54,607 bases of DNA from Pseudoxanthomonas wuyuanensis (GTDB taxonomy: Bacteria; Pseudomonadota; Gammaproteobacteria; Xanthomonadales; Xanthomonadaceae), in the NCBI RefSeq assembly GCF_900215535.1, contig NZ_OCND01000015.1, forward strand, positions 1 through 54,607. Reading direction: 5' to 3'. This document shows positions 8,488-17,564 of the stretch, in pieces (the first letter of the stretch is position 1; every line of letters starts with the position of its first letter). A program made the position numbers and the translations under genes. The notes below the pieces were generated by a model, which saw only the letters and a list, made by a program, of their open reading frames with translations, searched no databases and was not told where the DNA came from.

Positions 8488-9060
8488 CTACGGCTGCCAG
8501 CGCTCCAGTCCGACCGCCTGCAGCACCCGCGGCCAGGGAAACAGCGGCCCCGGATCCATCTTGCGCGGCACCTGCACGGACGGGTCGTCGCTGGCCGGTT
8601 CGCGCGCGGTATCCAGTTCCTCGTGGCCGGCGACGTACTTCAGCGATGGCAGTTCCTGCTGCAGCGTCTGCAGCAGGCCGATCAGCGCGGCGATCTGCGC
8701 CTCGGTATAGGGCTCTTCCATCTTCTGGCGGGCCGAATGCAGCCAGTCCGGGTAGCGGCCGGTGTTGACCAGTTCAATGCCGACCGCGCGTTCGTTGAAA
8801 CTGCGCACATGATGGGCGATGCGCTGTGGGTGCACGTAGACATGGACGCTGCCGTCGCGGTCGATGTAGTAGTGGCCGCTGTTGCCGGTGCCGGAACCGT
8901 AGAGCACGCGTTCGCCGGCCACGCGCGCGGCGGCCAGGTCAGGCAGTTCGGTGCAATGGATCACCACCAGGTCGATCTGCTGCAGCGGGCGCTGCGGCAG
9001 GCGCTGCTCATAGGGCAGCGGTTCGATGATGACCGGCAGCGGCGGAAGGTCGGGCAACAT
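8488..9060 (-). CDS. ampD: 1,6-anhydro-N-acetylmuramyl-L-alanine amidase (AmpD-like)
   Basis: This 190-residue Amidase_2 (peptidoglycan recognition fold) zinc enzyme removes the stem peptide from anhydromuropeptides during cell-wall recycling, which in many Gram-negatives keeps AmpR/ampC in check. The likely zinc ligands are visible: His35 in 'VVIHCTEL', His145 in 'VAGHEELD' and Asp169 in 'RKMDPGPLF'. No signal peptide is seen, consistent with a cytoplasmic enzyme. Family length and motif order are normal. It is divergent from the hydrolase gene at 9396 and separated from it by a MITE-like element. Confidence 0.88.
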   Translation of the reverse strand: MLPDLPPLPVIIEPLPYEQRLPQRPLQQIDLVVIHCTELPDLAAARVAGERVLYGSGTGNSGHYYIDRDGSVHVYVHPQRIAHHVRSFNERAVGIELVNTGRYPDWLHSARQKMEEPYTEAQIAALIGLLQTLQQELPSLKYVAGHEELDTAREPASDDPSVQVPRKMDPGPLFPWPRVLQAVGLERWQP

Positions 9061-9072
9061 GGCCGAATCCTA

Positions 9073-9245
9073 GCAGCCTGTCGGGCTTTGGGGATCGAGG
9101 CGAAGATTCGGCTGCGCGAGGACGGTTTTTCGACGATTCGCAGGCCACCAGCGCGCTCCCTGGGTCCAGAATCGGCGGAAAACAGGAGCGCGCAGGCGGC
9201 TTTGCGGCCCGGCCAGCCAAAGTCCGACAGGCTGCCAGTATTGGC
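9073..9245. repeat. MITE-like element with 19-bp inverted ends
   Basis: The arms at 9073-9091 and 9227-9245 are inverted over 19 bases with one mismatch and end in 'CAGCCTGTCGG' and its complement. They enclose about 135 non-coding bases. The element fills most of the divergent gap (9061-9395) between ampD and the small hydrolase gene, where nothing else is visible. The class is inferred from structure only. Confidence 0.5.
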
Positions 9246-9395
9246 GCGCAGGCAGGGCGGTGATGCGGACGGTCAAGTAAACTCTGCGCCTGTACCGGCC
9301 GCCGGCCGCCGTTGGAACCGCACGATGCCGCTTGCTCCCGATTCGTCCCTGGCCAGGCTGATGGCGCCGTTGCCGCGCACGGGCAGGGGCGCGCT

Positions 9396-9938
9396 GTGAG
9401 CGGTACTTTCGCAGGCCGCGGCCATTGCATCCTTTCGCACGGCTTCGAGAGCGGGCCGGACGCCACCAAGGTCACTGCGCTGGCCGAGGCCGCCGACCGC
9501 CTGGGCTGGAGCCACGAGCGGCCGGACTACACCGATCTGGACGCGCGCCGCGAGGTCAGCGAACTGGGCGATGTGGAAGCGCGGCTGGCGCGCCTGCGCG
9601 ACGTCGCCGCTGCGGCGGCCGCGCGCGGTCCGCTGGTGCTGGCCGGGTCCAGCCTGGGGGCGTATATCTCCGGCCGGGTCTCGCTGCAGGTGCCGGTCCG
9701 CGGGCTGTTCCTGATGGCGCCGCCGACCACGATGGGGCGGCTGCCGGATCTGGACGCGGCGGCGGTACCGGTGTCGATCATCCATGGCTGGGACGACGAA
9801 CTGATTCCGGCGCAGCAGGTCGCCGACTGGGCCTACCCGCGCCGCGCGCGCCTGCTGCTGGTGGACGATTCGCACCGCTTGTCCGACCACGTCCAAGCAT
9901 CCGCCGACGCGTTCGCGCAGTTGCTGGCTTCGCTGTAG
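9396..9938 (+). CDS. Small alpha/beta hydrolase (YqiA/esterase-like)
   Basis: The protein has about 180 residues. The nucleophile elbow is 'AGSSLGAY' (G-S-S-L-G), the acid is likely in 'HGWDDELIP', and the His is in 'DDSHRLSDH', giving a complete triad in the right order. The GTG at 9396, preceded by a CAGGGG-like site, places 'GHCILSHGFESGPD' at the N-terminus, as expected for this compact family; a longer frame from 9312 is possible but its extra 28 residues look random. The substrate is unknown. A dispersed palindrome follows the gene, and rlmKL starts 111 bases downstream on the same strand. Confidence 0.75.
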   Translation: MSGTFAGRGHCILSHGFESGPDATKVTALAEAADRLGWSHERPDYTDLDARREVSELGDVEARLARLRDVAAAAAARGPLVLAGSSLGAYISGRVSLQVPVRGLFLMAPPTTMGRLPDLDAAAVPVSIIHGWDDELIPAQQVADWAYPRRARLLLVDDSHRLSDHVQASADAFAQLLASL

Positions 9939-9947
9939 TTTTTTGCC

Positions 9948-9974
9948 GTCATCCCCGCGTAGGCGGGGACCCAG
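9948..9974. repeat. REP-like palindrome
   Basis: The sequence 'GTCATCCCCGCGTAGGCGGG' forms a 6-bp stem (9953-9958 with 9963-9968) with a 4-base loop. Palindromes of this 'TCATCCCCGCG..GCGGGGA' kind are common between genes in Xanthomonadaceae and many other proteobacteria. It lies between the hydrolase gene and rlmKL. Confidence 0.6.
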
Positions 9975-10049
9975 CGCCTTTCATTGCCGGGGACGACGTC
10001 ATTGCTCCCCGGTCTGCGCCGGGGTGGCTTCCACCTTCGAGGTTCTCCG

Positions 10050-12185
10050 TTGAAATTCTTCATCTCCTGCGCCAAAGGACTGGAATACCTGCTCGCCGAC
10101 GAGCTGCTGGCGCTGGGCATGGCCAAGGCCACCGCCACCATTGCCGGCGTCAATGCCGAAGGCGAACCGGCCGATGCGCAGCGCGCGGTGCTGTGGTCGC
10201 GGCTGGCCAGCCGGGTACTGTGGCCGATCGGCGAATTCGACTGCCCCGATGAGCAGGCGCTCTACGATGGCGTGGCGGCGATGCCGTGGACGCAGCACCT
10301 GGGTTCGGAGCACACCCTGGCGGTCGACGCGCATGTCTCCGGCGATGCCATCACCCACGCCCGCTACGCGGCGCAGCGGGTCAAGGATGCGGTGGTCGAT
10401 ACGCTGCGCGCGCAGGGCCTGGAGCGGCCGTCGGTGGATGTGGAAAATCCGGATGTGCGCATCAACCTGTCGCTGCGCAAGGGCCGCGCCACGATTTCAA
10501 TCGACATCGGCGGCGGGCCGATGCACCGGCGCGGCTGGCGCCAGGTGCAGAACGATGCGCCGCTGAAGGAAAACCTGGCCGCAGCGGTGCTGATGCGCGG
10601 CGGTTGGCCCAAGGCCTACCACGAGGGCGGTGCGCTGCTGGACCCGATGTGCGGCAGCGGCACCCTGCTGATCGAAGGCGTGCTGATGGCCGCCGATGTG
10701 GCGCCGGGCCTGCAGCGCCACGGCAACGTGCTGCCCAGTCGCTGGCTGGGATTCGATGCATCTCTCTGGCGCGAGTTGTATGCCGATGCTATCGAGCGCG
10801 AGAGGAAGGGACGCACGGCATTGAAGCCGGTGTTCTTCGGCAGCGATATCGATCCGCACGCCATCCGTGCCGCAGGCGAGAATGCGACCTTGGCCGGTCT
10901 GGCCGGCGTAATCCGCTTCGAGCAGCGCGATATCGCGCAACTGGCGCCATTGCCGTTCGAACGCGGCCTGGTGGTCTGCAATCCGCCTTACGACGAACGC
11001 CTGGCCGCCGATGCCGCGCTGTACCGGGCGCTGGGCGATGCGTTGAAGCGCGCCGTGCCGCAGTGGCGCGCCAGCCTGCTGTGCGGCACTGCCGAACTGG
11101 CCTACGCCACCGGCCTGCGCGCCGGCAAGAAATACCAGTTGTTCAACGGCGCCATCGAGTGCGCGCTGATCGTCTGCGATCCCATCGCCACGCCAGCACG
11201 GCAAAGCGCCGAGCCGCGCGCGCTGTCCGAAGGCGCGCAGATGGTCGCCAACCGGCTGCGCAAGAACCTGAAGAAATTCAAGCGCTGGGCCGAACGCGAG
11301 GGCGTGAGCTGCTATCGCATCTACGATGCCGATCTGCCCGAGTACGCGGCGGCCATCGATGTCTACCGCGAGCACGGCGGCCAGGAGCGCAGCTTCCTGC
11401 ATGTGCAGGAATACGCGCCGCCGGCCACGATTCCCGAAGCGGACGTGCGCCGGCGTTTCAGCGAACTGCTGGCCGCCGCACGCGAGGTCTTCGGCATTCC
11501 CTCCGAGCAGGTGGCGATCAAGTCGCGCGCCCGCGGCAAGGGCGGCAGCAAATATGGACGTTTCCAGGAACGCGGCGAGTTCATCGTCGTGCGCGAAAGC
11601 GGCGCGTTGCTGCGGGTCAACCTGTTCGATTACCTGGACACCGGCTTGTTCCTGGATCACCGGCCGTTGCGCCGGCACATGGCGCAGGAAGCGCGCGGCA
11701 AGCGCTTTCTCAATCTCTTCAGCTACACCGGGGCAGCCTCGGTGCAGGCCGGCGTGGCCGGCGCCGATTCCACCACCAGCGTGGATCTGTCGGCCACCTA
11801 CCTGGAATGGTGCGCGGCCAATCTGGGCCTCAACGGCCTGGGCGGCGCCCAGCACCGGTTGGTGCAGGCCGATGCGCTGGCGTGGCTGGAAGCGGAAAAG
11901 AACCGCTATGACGTGATCTTCTGCGACCCGCCGACGTTCTCCAATTCGGCGCGTGCCGACGACTTCGACGTGCAGAAGGAGCACGTGCGGCTGCTGCGTG
12001 CGGCGGTGGCGCGGCTGATGCCCGAAGGCGTGCTGTACTTCTCCAACAACTTCCGCCGCTTCAAGCTGGACGAAGCGGTGGTGGCGGAGTTCGCGCATTG
12101 CCAGGACATCAGCGCGCAGACCATCCCGCCGGATTTCGAGCGCAATCCACGGATACACCGGTGCTGGCGGTTGGCGCGTAGGTAA
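10050..12185 (+). CDS. rlmL: Bifunctional 23S rRNA methyltransferase RlmKL (G2445 m2G / G2069 m7G)
   Basis: The 711-residue fused enzyme has an N-terminal THUMP RNA-binding region (about 45-155), the RlmL methyltransferase with '[13 protein letters not shown]' (about 197) and 'CNPPYDERL' (about 310), and the RlmK methyltransferase with '[14 protein letters not shown]' (about 554) and 'CDPPTFSNS' (about 626). It modifies 23S rRNA during 50S assembly. The start is the TTG at 10050, giving '[19 protein letters not shown]'; upstream in-frame codons belong to a repeat-rich spacer. The gene's 3' end borders the accessory island, and a 69-base relic of its codons 636-658 lies at 22981. Confidence 0.95.
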   Translation: MKFFISCAKGLEYLLADELLALGMAKATATIAGVNAEGEPADAQRAVLWSRLASRVLWPIGEFDCPDEQALYDGVAAMPWTQHLGSEHTLAVDAHVSGDAITHARYAAQRVKDAVVDTLRAQGLERPSVDVENPDVRINLSLRKGRATISIDIGGGPMHRRGWRQVQNDAPLKENLAAAVLMRGGWPKAYHEGGALLDPMCGSGTLLIEGVLMAADVAPGLQRHGNVLPSRWLGFDASLWRELYADAIERERKGRTALKPVFFGSDIDPHAIRAAGENATLAGLAGVIRFEQRDIAQLAPLPFERGLVVCNPPYDERLAADAALYRALGDALKRAVPQWRASLLCGTAELAYATGLRAGKKYQLFNGAIECALIVCDPIATPARQSAEPRALSEGAQMVANRLRKNLKKFKRWAEREGVSCYRIYDADLPEYAAAIDVYREHGGQERSFLHVQEYAPPATIPEADVRRRFSELLAAAREVFGIPSEQVAIKSRARGKGGSKYGRFQERGEFIVVRESGALLRVNLFDYLDTGLFLDHRPLRRHMAQEARGKRFLNLFSYTGAASVQAGVAGADSTTSVDLSATYLEWCAANLGLNGLGGAQHRLVQADALAWLEAEKNRYDVIFCDPPTFSNSARADDFDVQKEHVRLLRAAVARLMPEGVLYFSNNFRRFKLDEAVVAEFAHCQDISAQTIPPDFERNPRIHRCWRLARR

Positions 12186-12248
12186 ACAGGCTCAATCCGC
12201 GGTTCTGGCCGCGTAGTTGCTACAGCGCCGGCGGCAGCCCGTGAGGTT

Positions 12249-12695
12249 CTAATCCCCTGGGGTATTGGTGATCTGCGGGTCATAGGCCACGGTGCGATCC
12301 GGAACCTGGCTGTCGCGCACCTGCAGCGATACCGAAATGAGGCTGGCGTGGGTGTTGCTGTGAAGGAACCAGATGGTGTCGTAGCGGTCCTCTCCGGCGG
12401 CGCCCGGGGTGCTGCCTTCCAGGTAGGGGCCACGCAGCTGGAACTTGTAGTCGTTGGTGAACGCTGCGGTAAAGCTGAAGCCGCGCGCTATGGCGTCCTT
12501 GGTCAGCCGGTAGTTGATACGGGTGGGGACGCCCGGCGCATCGACGTGCACAACGTCGCGATCCAGGATGAACTTGTAGTGGCCCGTAGGGGTATTGCCA
12601 ACGAGATCGGGCGAGTCCTTCACGCGCCATACGTCCACTTCAACGTTGATGATCGCTTCAAGGCTCCGCGGGTCGGGGTTCTGAGGGTGATTCAT
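12249..12695 (-). CDS. Uncharacterised 148-residue protein at island edge
   Basis: I do not recognise this protein with certainty. It is soluble and probably beta-rich ('INVEVDVWRVKDSPD', 'GHYKFILDRDVVHVDAPG', 'TIWFLHSNTHASLISVSLQV'), which faintly recalls the small DP-EP family. There is no signal peptide or membrane segment. The ATG at 12695 lies inside the 3' end of the large STAND regulator gene (38-base overlap in another frame), so the two are very likely translationally coupled and the protein probably works with that regulator or its target. It is the last gene of the minus-strand island before rlmKL, which converges on it. Confidence 0.65.
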   Translation of the reverse strand: MNHPQNPDPRSLEAIINVEVDVWRVKDSPDLVGNTPTGHYKFILDRDVVHVDAPGVPTRINYRLTKDAIARGFSFTAAFTNDYKFQLRGPYLEGSTPGAAGEDRYDTIWFLHSNTHASLISVSLQVRDSQVPDRTVAYDPQITNTPGD

Positions 12696-15600
12696 GTGGC
12701 TGTTCTCCTTGGGTTGCCAAATGTGGGGCCAAATCGTCGCGGCCGCCATAGCGGTAGCCGATGGTATCGAGCACGTCCCGGGTCGATGCCGCAGCGGCAT
12801 GCTGGCCCAGGCAGGCCTGGCTGCGCATCCATGGGACGAGGATACGATAGTCGCGGCTGCTTTGGGCCGATGGCGCAAGCAGCCCGGCGGCCTCTGCGCA
12901 GGCGCCGCGGTCCGCGCCGCTGTCGGGCAGAATCGATGCGGCGGCCAGCCACGCGTTGGCCAGCGCTTCGCGCCCGGCGATGTTGTCCGGATTGTTGGCA
13001 TACGCGTTCTTCAATATCGACAGCGAGCGGCGAATCTGCTGGCGCGCCGGCGCACGGTGTCCTTCCTGGGCCAAGGTTTGCGCCAACAGCGTGCCGGTGC
13101 TCGCCTTGAGGCGCAGCCATTGCGCGTTGCCCGGATCCTTGTCGGCCAGCGCATCCATGCGTTCAAGCAACGCATTGAGCCGCTGGATGGAACGGCTCCG
13201 GGGACGATGCGGCGACAGCGCTTCGGTCTGCAACTGCGAATAGAACCAGTCGCGCTGCCAATCCAGGCGGTCGGGATGCTCTTTGACCAGCCGCTCAAGC
13301 ATGCCCGAGGCGCGGCGCAGATCGGCCGCGGCCTTTTCTTCGTCACCGACGGCCCGACTCAGTTCGGCGCCATGCATAAGCGCGTAGGCGAAACGATGCC
13401 GCCAAACCGCATCGGAGGGGTTGTCCTGGAGGTCGCCGATCATCGCAGTCGCCTGCCGATAGGTCGCAATGGCCTCCCGCAAGCGACCGTCGCGTTGCTG
13501 CGCCGTCGCCGTCCATGACAGGCTGTCGGCAAGTTCCGCCCGCAGGATCGCGTCGTCGGGACGGTGCCGCAATGCGCGTTGCTTCAGATCCACCGAGTCG
13601 GCGAACGCGGCGGCGGCCCGTTGCACCTGGCCGCTCTTCAGCCAAAGCGAGCCCAGGCTGTTGAGCGCATAGGATTCCTCAATCCACGCTTCGACATCGT
13701 CGGGGTGATGACGGCGCCATCGCTGGCTGGCCGACAGGTATTCGTTGAAATGCCGTTCGGCCTGGCTCCAGTCGTTGCGGTCGAGGCGGATCTTGCCCAA
13801 CCAGAACGCGTTGGCGCCCATCAGCTTCAGCGCCATGGCGTCGGAGGGGGCCTGCGACAGCCGGCGCAGCAGCCACTGCCGTGAGGCGCGCAGTGCGGCG
13901 GTGGCGCTATCCGGGTCGCCCTGGGCCAGGCGCACTTCGGCAATCACCAGCAACGCTTGCGCCCGTTGGCGTTGTTCGGCGGCGTGGCCAGCATCATGGC
14001 CGGCGGTGGCCAGGTAGGCGAATGCCTGGTTGCTGATGCCTTCCAGCAGATCCAGGCGTCCCAATGGCCGGAGTTTGTCGGCGAGGTCGCCGAGCATGTA
14101 GCCCATCAACCCTTCGGCTTGAGCGCGCCGCGCCTGGGCGCGCTGATCGGCAAGCGTGGCGAGCAGCGCCAATGCGGCCGAAAGCATGGCCAGCACCATG
14201 ATGCTGGCCAGCGCTGCGCGACGCAGTCTTCGGGCGCGCGCCGCCCGTTTCGCCGAGGCCCCGATCAGTTCGCGTTCGGCATCGGTCAATGGTATGCCGT
14301 CCCGGCCTTCCAGCAGAACGGCTTCTTCGAGCTGCCGCCCGGCCGGCAGCAGCAGATCCGGATTGCGGCCGGCTTCCAGCCAGCGTCCGGCCTGTACGCT
14401 GACCCGACTGCGTACGCGCAGTAACGCCCGATGCTGATCGATCCACGCGGTCGCGCGCGTCCAGCGGCGCAGCAGCGCTTCATGGGCCACGCCGAAGGTC
14501 GGCGTGCCGGCCACCAGATCGCTGACCAGCAGCCGGGAATCGACAAGCGCCTGCACCAGCGCGCGTTCGGCGTCGCTGCAGAGCGCGCTCCATGGAACGC
14601 GCCGCCCGACCACTACGCTGCGTTCTTCGGGAAGATTGACCAGCAGCGCAAGCACGCGTGGCAGGCAGTCCTGCTGGCGTTCATCCAGCCCTGCCAGCAG
14701 GGATTCGGCGCGATAGCTGAGCGCGCCTTCGATGCCGCCGAAGCGCCGGTAGGCGGAAAACTCAAGTTCGCCTATCGGGCTGCGCGCCTCATAGAGCAGG
14801 TGCAGGGCGTATTGCAGCAGCGGCAGCGCATCAGGACTGGCTGCCGCATCCGCGCACAGCGCATCGTCCAATTGTATGCGCGTGCTGGGGTCGGTTCCGA
14901 ACGTCAGGCCTGCGGCCCGTGCCGGCAGCCGGACCATCTGCGCGATCTCGCCGGGATTGGGCGCTGGCAGATCGTAGTGGCCGCCGTAGGGTTTGACCGA
15001 CATCAGCGCAGGTATGCGCGCCAGTTGCGGATAGAAATCGTTGCGGCAGGCGATCACGATCTGCAACCTGCCGCAGCTGGCCAACGTCAGCAAGGTCTCG
15101 GCGAAGTCGCTGGCCGCAGCGTCGGCTTTGGCGCCGGGCGACGCCAGCATGAGCTTCTCCCATTGGTCGACGAACAGTCCCAGCGTCATCCCTTGCCGCG
15201 TCGCCGCGGCGCCGTCCATGAGCCAGGCCAGCTCGGCCACTACCGAGGCAGGTGATGTCCGGAGCATGCGCGCAAGCGCATCTGTGGAATGCCCGGACAG
15301 TATTGCGCGCGTGCCGATACGCAGGCGATGCAATGCCTCGGCCAGCAGGCTCCAGGCTCCGCAGCGTTCCAGCCCTGCCAGATCCAGCCTCGTCGCATCG
15401 GCCATCGCCGCGCCTGCGAGCAGCGCGGGCAGCACGCCGGCCTGAACCAGCGAAGTCTTGCCGCTGCCGCTGGGGCCAAGCACGACCGTCAACGCGCAGC
15501 CGCGCGCCTGCTGCGCGCGCATGCAGGCCAGCAATCCGGCCTCGGCCTGCGCGCGGCCGAAGAAGACTGCCGCATGGCGGGGCTGGAAAGCTTCCAGGCC

Positions 15601-15978
15601 GCGGAACGGAGACCCGTCCGACCACGTAGTCCGACCGGCAGGCGCGAAGGCCCGGCCGGCGGCTGGTGTAACTTCGGCGACGGTCCGGTATCCGCGTTTA
15701 CGTATGGTCTCGACGTAGCGCGCCCGTCCGGGGCTGTCGTGCAGCGCCTTGCGCAACTGGGCGACCGCCTTGTGCACCGGACCATCGCCGTAGACCGTGG
15801 AGCCCCAGCACAACCGCAGCAACTCCTCCGCGCTGAGCACCTGGCCTGGATGTCCGCACAGCGCGCAAAGCACCTGCATCAGGCGAGGTTCCAGCGCCTG
15901 CGCCTGCCCGGCGCGTTCGATGCGGTTGAACTGCGGCCACACCCGCCACTCGCCGAAGCGGAAATCCCCCCCGTTCAT
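12658..15978 (-). CDS. Winged-helix / STAND ATPase / TPR transmembrane regulator
   Basis: This 1106-residue protein has, in order: an OmpR/CadC-type winged helix (about 3-100; 'LEPRLMQVLCALCGHPGQVL' region and the wing 'RYVETIRKRGYRTV'); an nSTAND1-like ATPase with Walker A 'GPSGSGKTSL' (about 168) and Walker B 'GLFVDQWEKL' (about 269); the STAND-typical 'HEALLRRW' (about 499); one membrane segment (about 588-610); and a long TPR-like repeat region to the C-terminus. This suggests a membrane-tethered one-component transcription regulator with an NTP switch and a sensing TPR domain on the far side of the membrane. The ATG at 15978 follows GGAAGGGAA. It is divergent from the gene at 16126. Confidence 0.85.
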   Translation of the reverse strand: MNGGDFRFGEWRVWPQFNRIERAGQAQALEPRLMQVLCALCGHPGQVLSAEELLRLCWGSTVYGDGPVHKAVAQLRKALHDSPGRARYVETIRKRGYRTVAEVTPAAGRAFAPAGRTTWSDGSPFRGLEAFQPRHAAVFFGRAQAEAGLLACMRAQQARGCALTVVLGPSGSGKTSLVQAGVLPALLAGAAMADATRLDLAGLERCGAWSLLAEALHRLRIGTRAILSGHSTDALARMLRTSPASVVAELAWLMDGAAATRQGMTLGLFVDQWEKLMLASPGAKADAAASDFAETLLTLASCGRLQIVIACRNDFYPQLARIPALMSVKPYGGHYDLPAPNPGEIAQMVRLPARAAGLTFGTDPSTRIQLDDALCADAAASPDALPLLQYALHLLYEARSPIGELEFSAYRRFGGIEGALSYRAESLLAGLDERQQDCLPRVLALLVNLPEERSVVVGRRVPWSALCSDAERALVQALVDSRLLVSDLVAGTPTFGVAHEALLRRWTRATAWIDQHRALLRVRSRVSVQAGRWLEAGRNPDLLLPAGRQLEEAVLLEGRDGIPLTDAERELIGASAKRAARARRLRRAALASIMVLAMLSAALALLATLADQRAQARRAQAEGLMGYMLGDLADKLRPLGRLDLLEGISNQAFAYLATAGHDAGHAAEQRQRAQALLVIAEVRLAQGDPDSATAALRASRQWLLRRLSQAPSDAMALKLMGANAFWLGKIRLDRNDWSQAERHFNEYLSASQRWRRHHPDDVEAWIEESYALNSLGSLWLKSGQVQRAAAAFADSVDLKQRALRHRPDDAILRAELADSLSWTATAQQRDGRLREAIATYRQATAMIGDLQDNPSDAVWRHRFAYALMHGAELSRAVGDEEKAAADLRRASGMLERLVKEHPDRLDWQRDWFYSQLQTEALSPHRPRSRSIQRLNALLERMDALADKDPGNAQWLRLKASTGTLLAQTLAQEGHRAPARQQIRRSLSILKNAYANNPDNIAGREALANAWLAAASILPDSGADRGACAEAAGLLAPSAQSSRDYRILVPWMRSQACLGQHAAAASTRDVLDTIGYRYGGRDDLAPHLATQGEQPHESPSEPRPAEP

Positions 15979-16125
15979 TTCCCTTCCTTCGTCCGTAAAG
16001 CCATTGCTATTCAATGACTTGAAGATCGTAAGGTATCCGGAAGGTGTTGCCTGGCCAGCGCGAGTAGAAGTGTGCCGGCGGTCCGCACAGATGTGTGGCG
16101 GCAATGCGAATCAGGGAGATGCCAG

Positions 16126-16935
16126 GTGGCCTCGTTCACGCAATCAAGCGATGCGCCGGATAGCCGGCCGCAACTGTCGGATGCCTCGTTGTCGACGCGG
16201 GCCGAAGCGATGGCAGCGTTGCAGCGGGTGCTGAGCAGTCCGCTGTTTTCCAGATCGCCCAGCATGAGCCGGCTGTTGCGCTACGTGGTGGAGAACGGCA
16301 TGGCCGGCAACGGCAACCGCATCACCCAATACAGCATAGGGCTGGAAGCGCTGGGCAAGAAACCTGATGGCTACAACCCCGGCGACGACCCGACGGTGCG
16401 CGTGCAGATGGGGCGGCTGCGCGAAAAGCTGCGGCGCTACTACGACAGCGGCCAAGCGCGTGCGGGAGAACCGCGCTTGGAGATTCCCTCAGGAAGCTAT
16501 GTGCCGGTGCTGCATCCGTCATCGTCGCCGGAGGGTGCAGGGGCAGGCGGCCATGCGCGGAAACTGTTGCTAAGCCGTTTCCAGCCCATCGGGCTCGACG
16601 GGATCGCGGCCGCGATGGCGCAGGGAATGCGCGAGGAACTGCTGCACCGCTTGTTTTGCAGGCTACCGGACGGGATGGAACTGGTGCCTGCTGCGTGCCC
16701 CGCTGCGCCGGCCGACATCCGTTTGGAGGGCAGCTTGCGCCAGGGGACAGGCGAGGTCCGCGCGACCTTGCGGCTCATCGAGCAAGCCAGCGGCAGGTTG
16801 ATGCGCTCCCGGCAGTTCGACGGAGCCTGCACCGGCGCATTGTGCGCGCAGGAGGCGATGGCCGAATCCATCTGCGCATGGCTGCTGCCGGTACTGCGCG
16901 CGCTGACGGAGAATCCCGACCCGCAGGCCGGGTAA
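16126..16935 (+). CDS. Putative regulator with conserved 'LEALGKKPDGYNPGDDP' N-domain
   Basis: The protein has about 269 residues. The N-terminal 110 residues ('SPSMSRLLRYVVENGMAG', 'ITQYSIGLEALGKKP', 'DPTVRVQMGRLREKLRRYY') match a helical domain that, from memory, often precedes TolB-like or cyclase/TPR modules in putative signalling proteins and may bind DNA. The C-terminal part ('DIRLEGSLRQGTGEVRATLR', 'LIEQASGRLMRSRQFDG') looks like the TolB-N/FlgO-like half of such proteins, without the usual TPRs. The GTG at 16126 has GGGAG upstream. It is the only plus-strand gene of the island, divergent from the STAND regulator, so it may control the island. Confidence 0.65.
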   Translation: MASFTQSSDAPDSRPQLSDASLSTRAEAMAALQRVLSSPLFSRSPSMSRLLRYVVENGMAGNGNRITQYSIGLEALGKKPDGYNPGDDPTVRVQMGRLREKLRRYYDSGQARAGEPRLEIPSGSYVPVLHPSSSPEGAGAGGHARKLLLSRFQPIGLDGIAAAMAQGMREELLHRLFCRLPDGMELVPAACPAAPADIRLEGSLRQGTGEVRATLRLIEQASGRLMRSRQFDGACTGALCAQEAMAESICAWLLPVLRALTENPDPQAG

Positions 16936-16967
16936 CGGCAACGCAATGCGCGCGGAGGCCGTCGCCG

Positions 16968-17564
16968 CTACCGAAAGCGGATGATGTGGTTGAGATAGAG
17001 ATTCACCGGCCGCGTTTCGCTGTCTACGCGCGGCGTGCCGTGGCCGGCATCGTCGGCAACCTGGCCGCTGGTGGCGGCGGTGGTTTCGGCCGGACAGTAC
17101 ACCGGCGCCGCGCCGGCTTCGGCCTCCAGAGTCGCGGCGACGTTGAGGTAGTTGTGCTCATGCCCTTGAAACGCATCGCGTTGGGCCGAGCCGACCTGAT
17201 CGCCGGTGTTGCCGCCGTCTTCGGATGCGGTGCGCTGGTCCGAGGCGGGATCCCGGCCACTGCCGCTATCCACGCCGCGAACGAAGCGGCCGCGCAGGTC
17301 GGGAAGGCGGAAATGGACACCGTCGCCGCCAAAGGCATTGCCGATCACGCCGTACAGCAATCGATACTCATTGCACGCCAGCATCCGGCCGTCGCAGGCC
17401 AGCCAGCCGATCGCCGCCAGCCGCGCGCGCACCTGCGCCAGGTCGAGCCCAGCGGGATGTTTGTCGGTATCCGCCAGGGGGCCAGCATAGGGCAGTACCG
17501 TGCCGACCGGAATCGCGTTGGGAACGCCCAACTGTCCGGCAAAATACGCCCAATCACGGCCCAT
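16968..17564 (-). CDS. Phage tail collar-domain protein
   Basis: This is a 198-residue protein with the tail collar fold: 'PVGTVLPYAGPLAD', 'GWLACDGRMLACNEYRLLYG', 'HFRLPDLRGRFVRGVD', then 'GHEHNYLNV' and the ending 'PVNLYLNHIIRFR'. Such trimeric collar proteins occur in tail fibres but also in stand-alone bacterial loci (microcystin-dependent protein-like). No other phage structural gene is visible nearby. Its ATG at 17564 overlaps the end of the 966-residue gene by 11 bases, so the two proteins are probably made together and may interact. Confidence 0.85.
   Translation of the reverse strand: MGRDWAYFAGQLGVPNAIPVGTVLPYAGPLADTDKHPAGLDLAQVRARLAAIGWLACDGRMLACNEYRLLYGVIGNAFGGDGVHFRLPDLRGRFVRGVDSGSGRDPASDQRTASEDGGNTGDQVGSAQRDAFQGHEHNYLNVAATLEAEAGAAPVYCPAETTAATSGQVADDAGHGTPRVDSETRPVNLYLNHIIRFR

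Noticed and set aside
16968..17564. The tail collar gene as evidence of a prophage
   Set aside because: No other phage structural, replication, integrase or lysis gene is nearby. Collar domains are common in non-phage loci.
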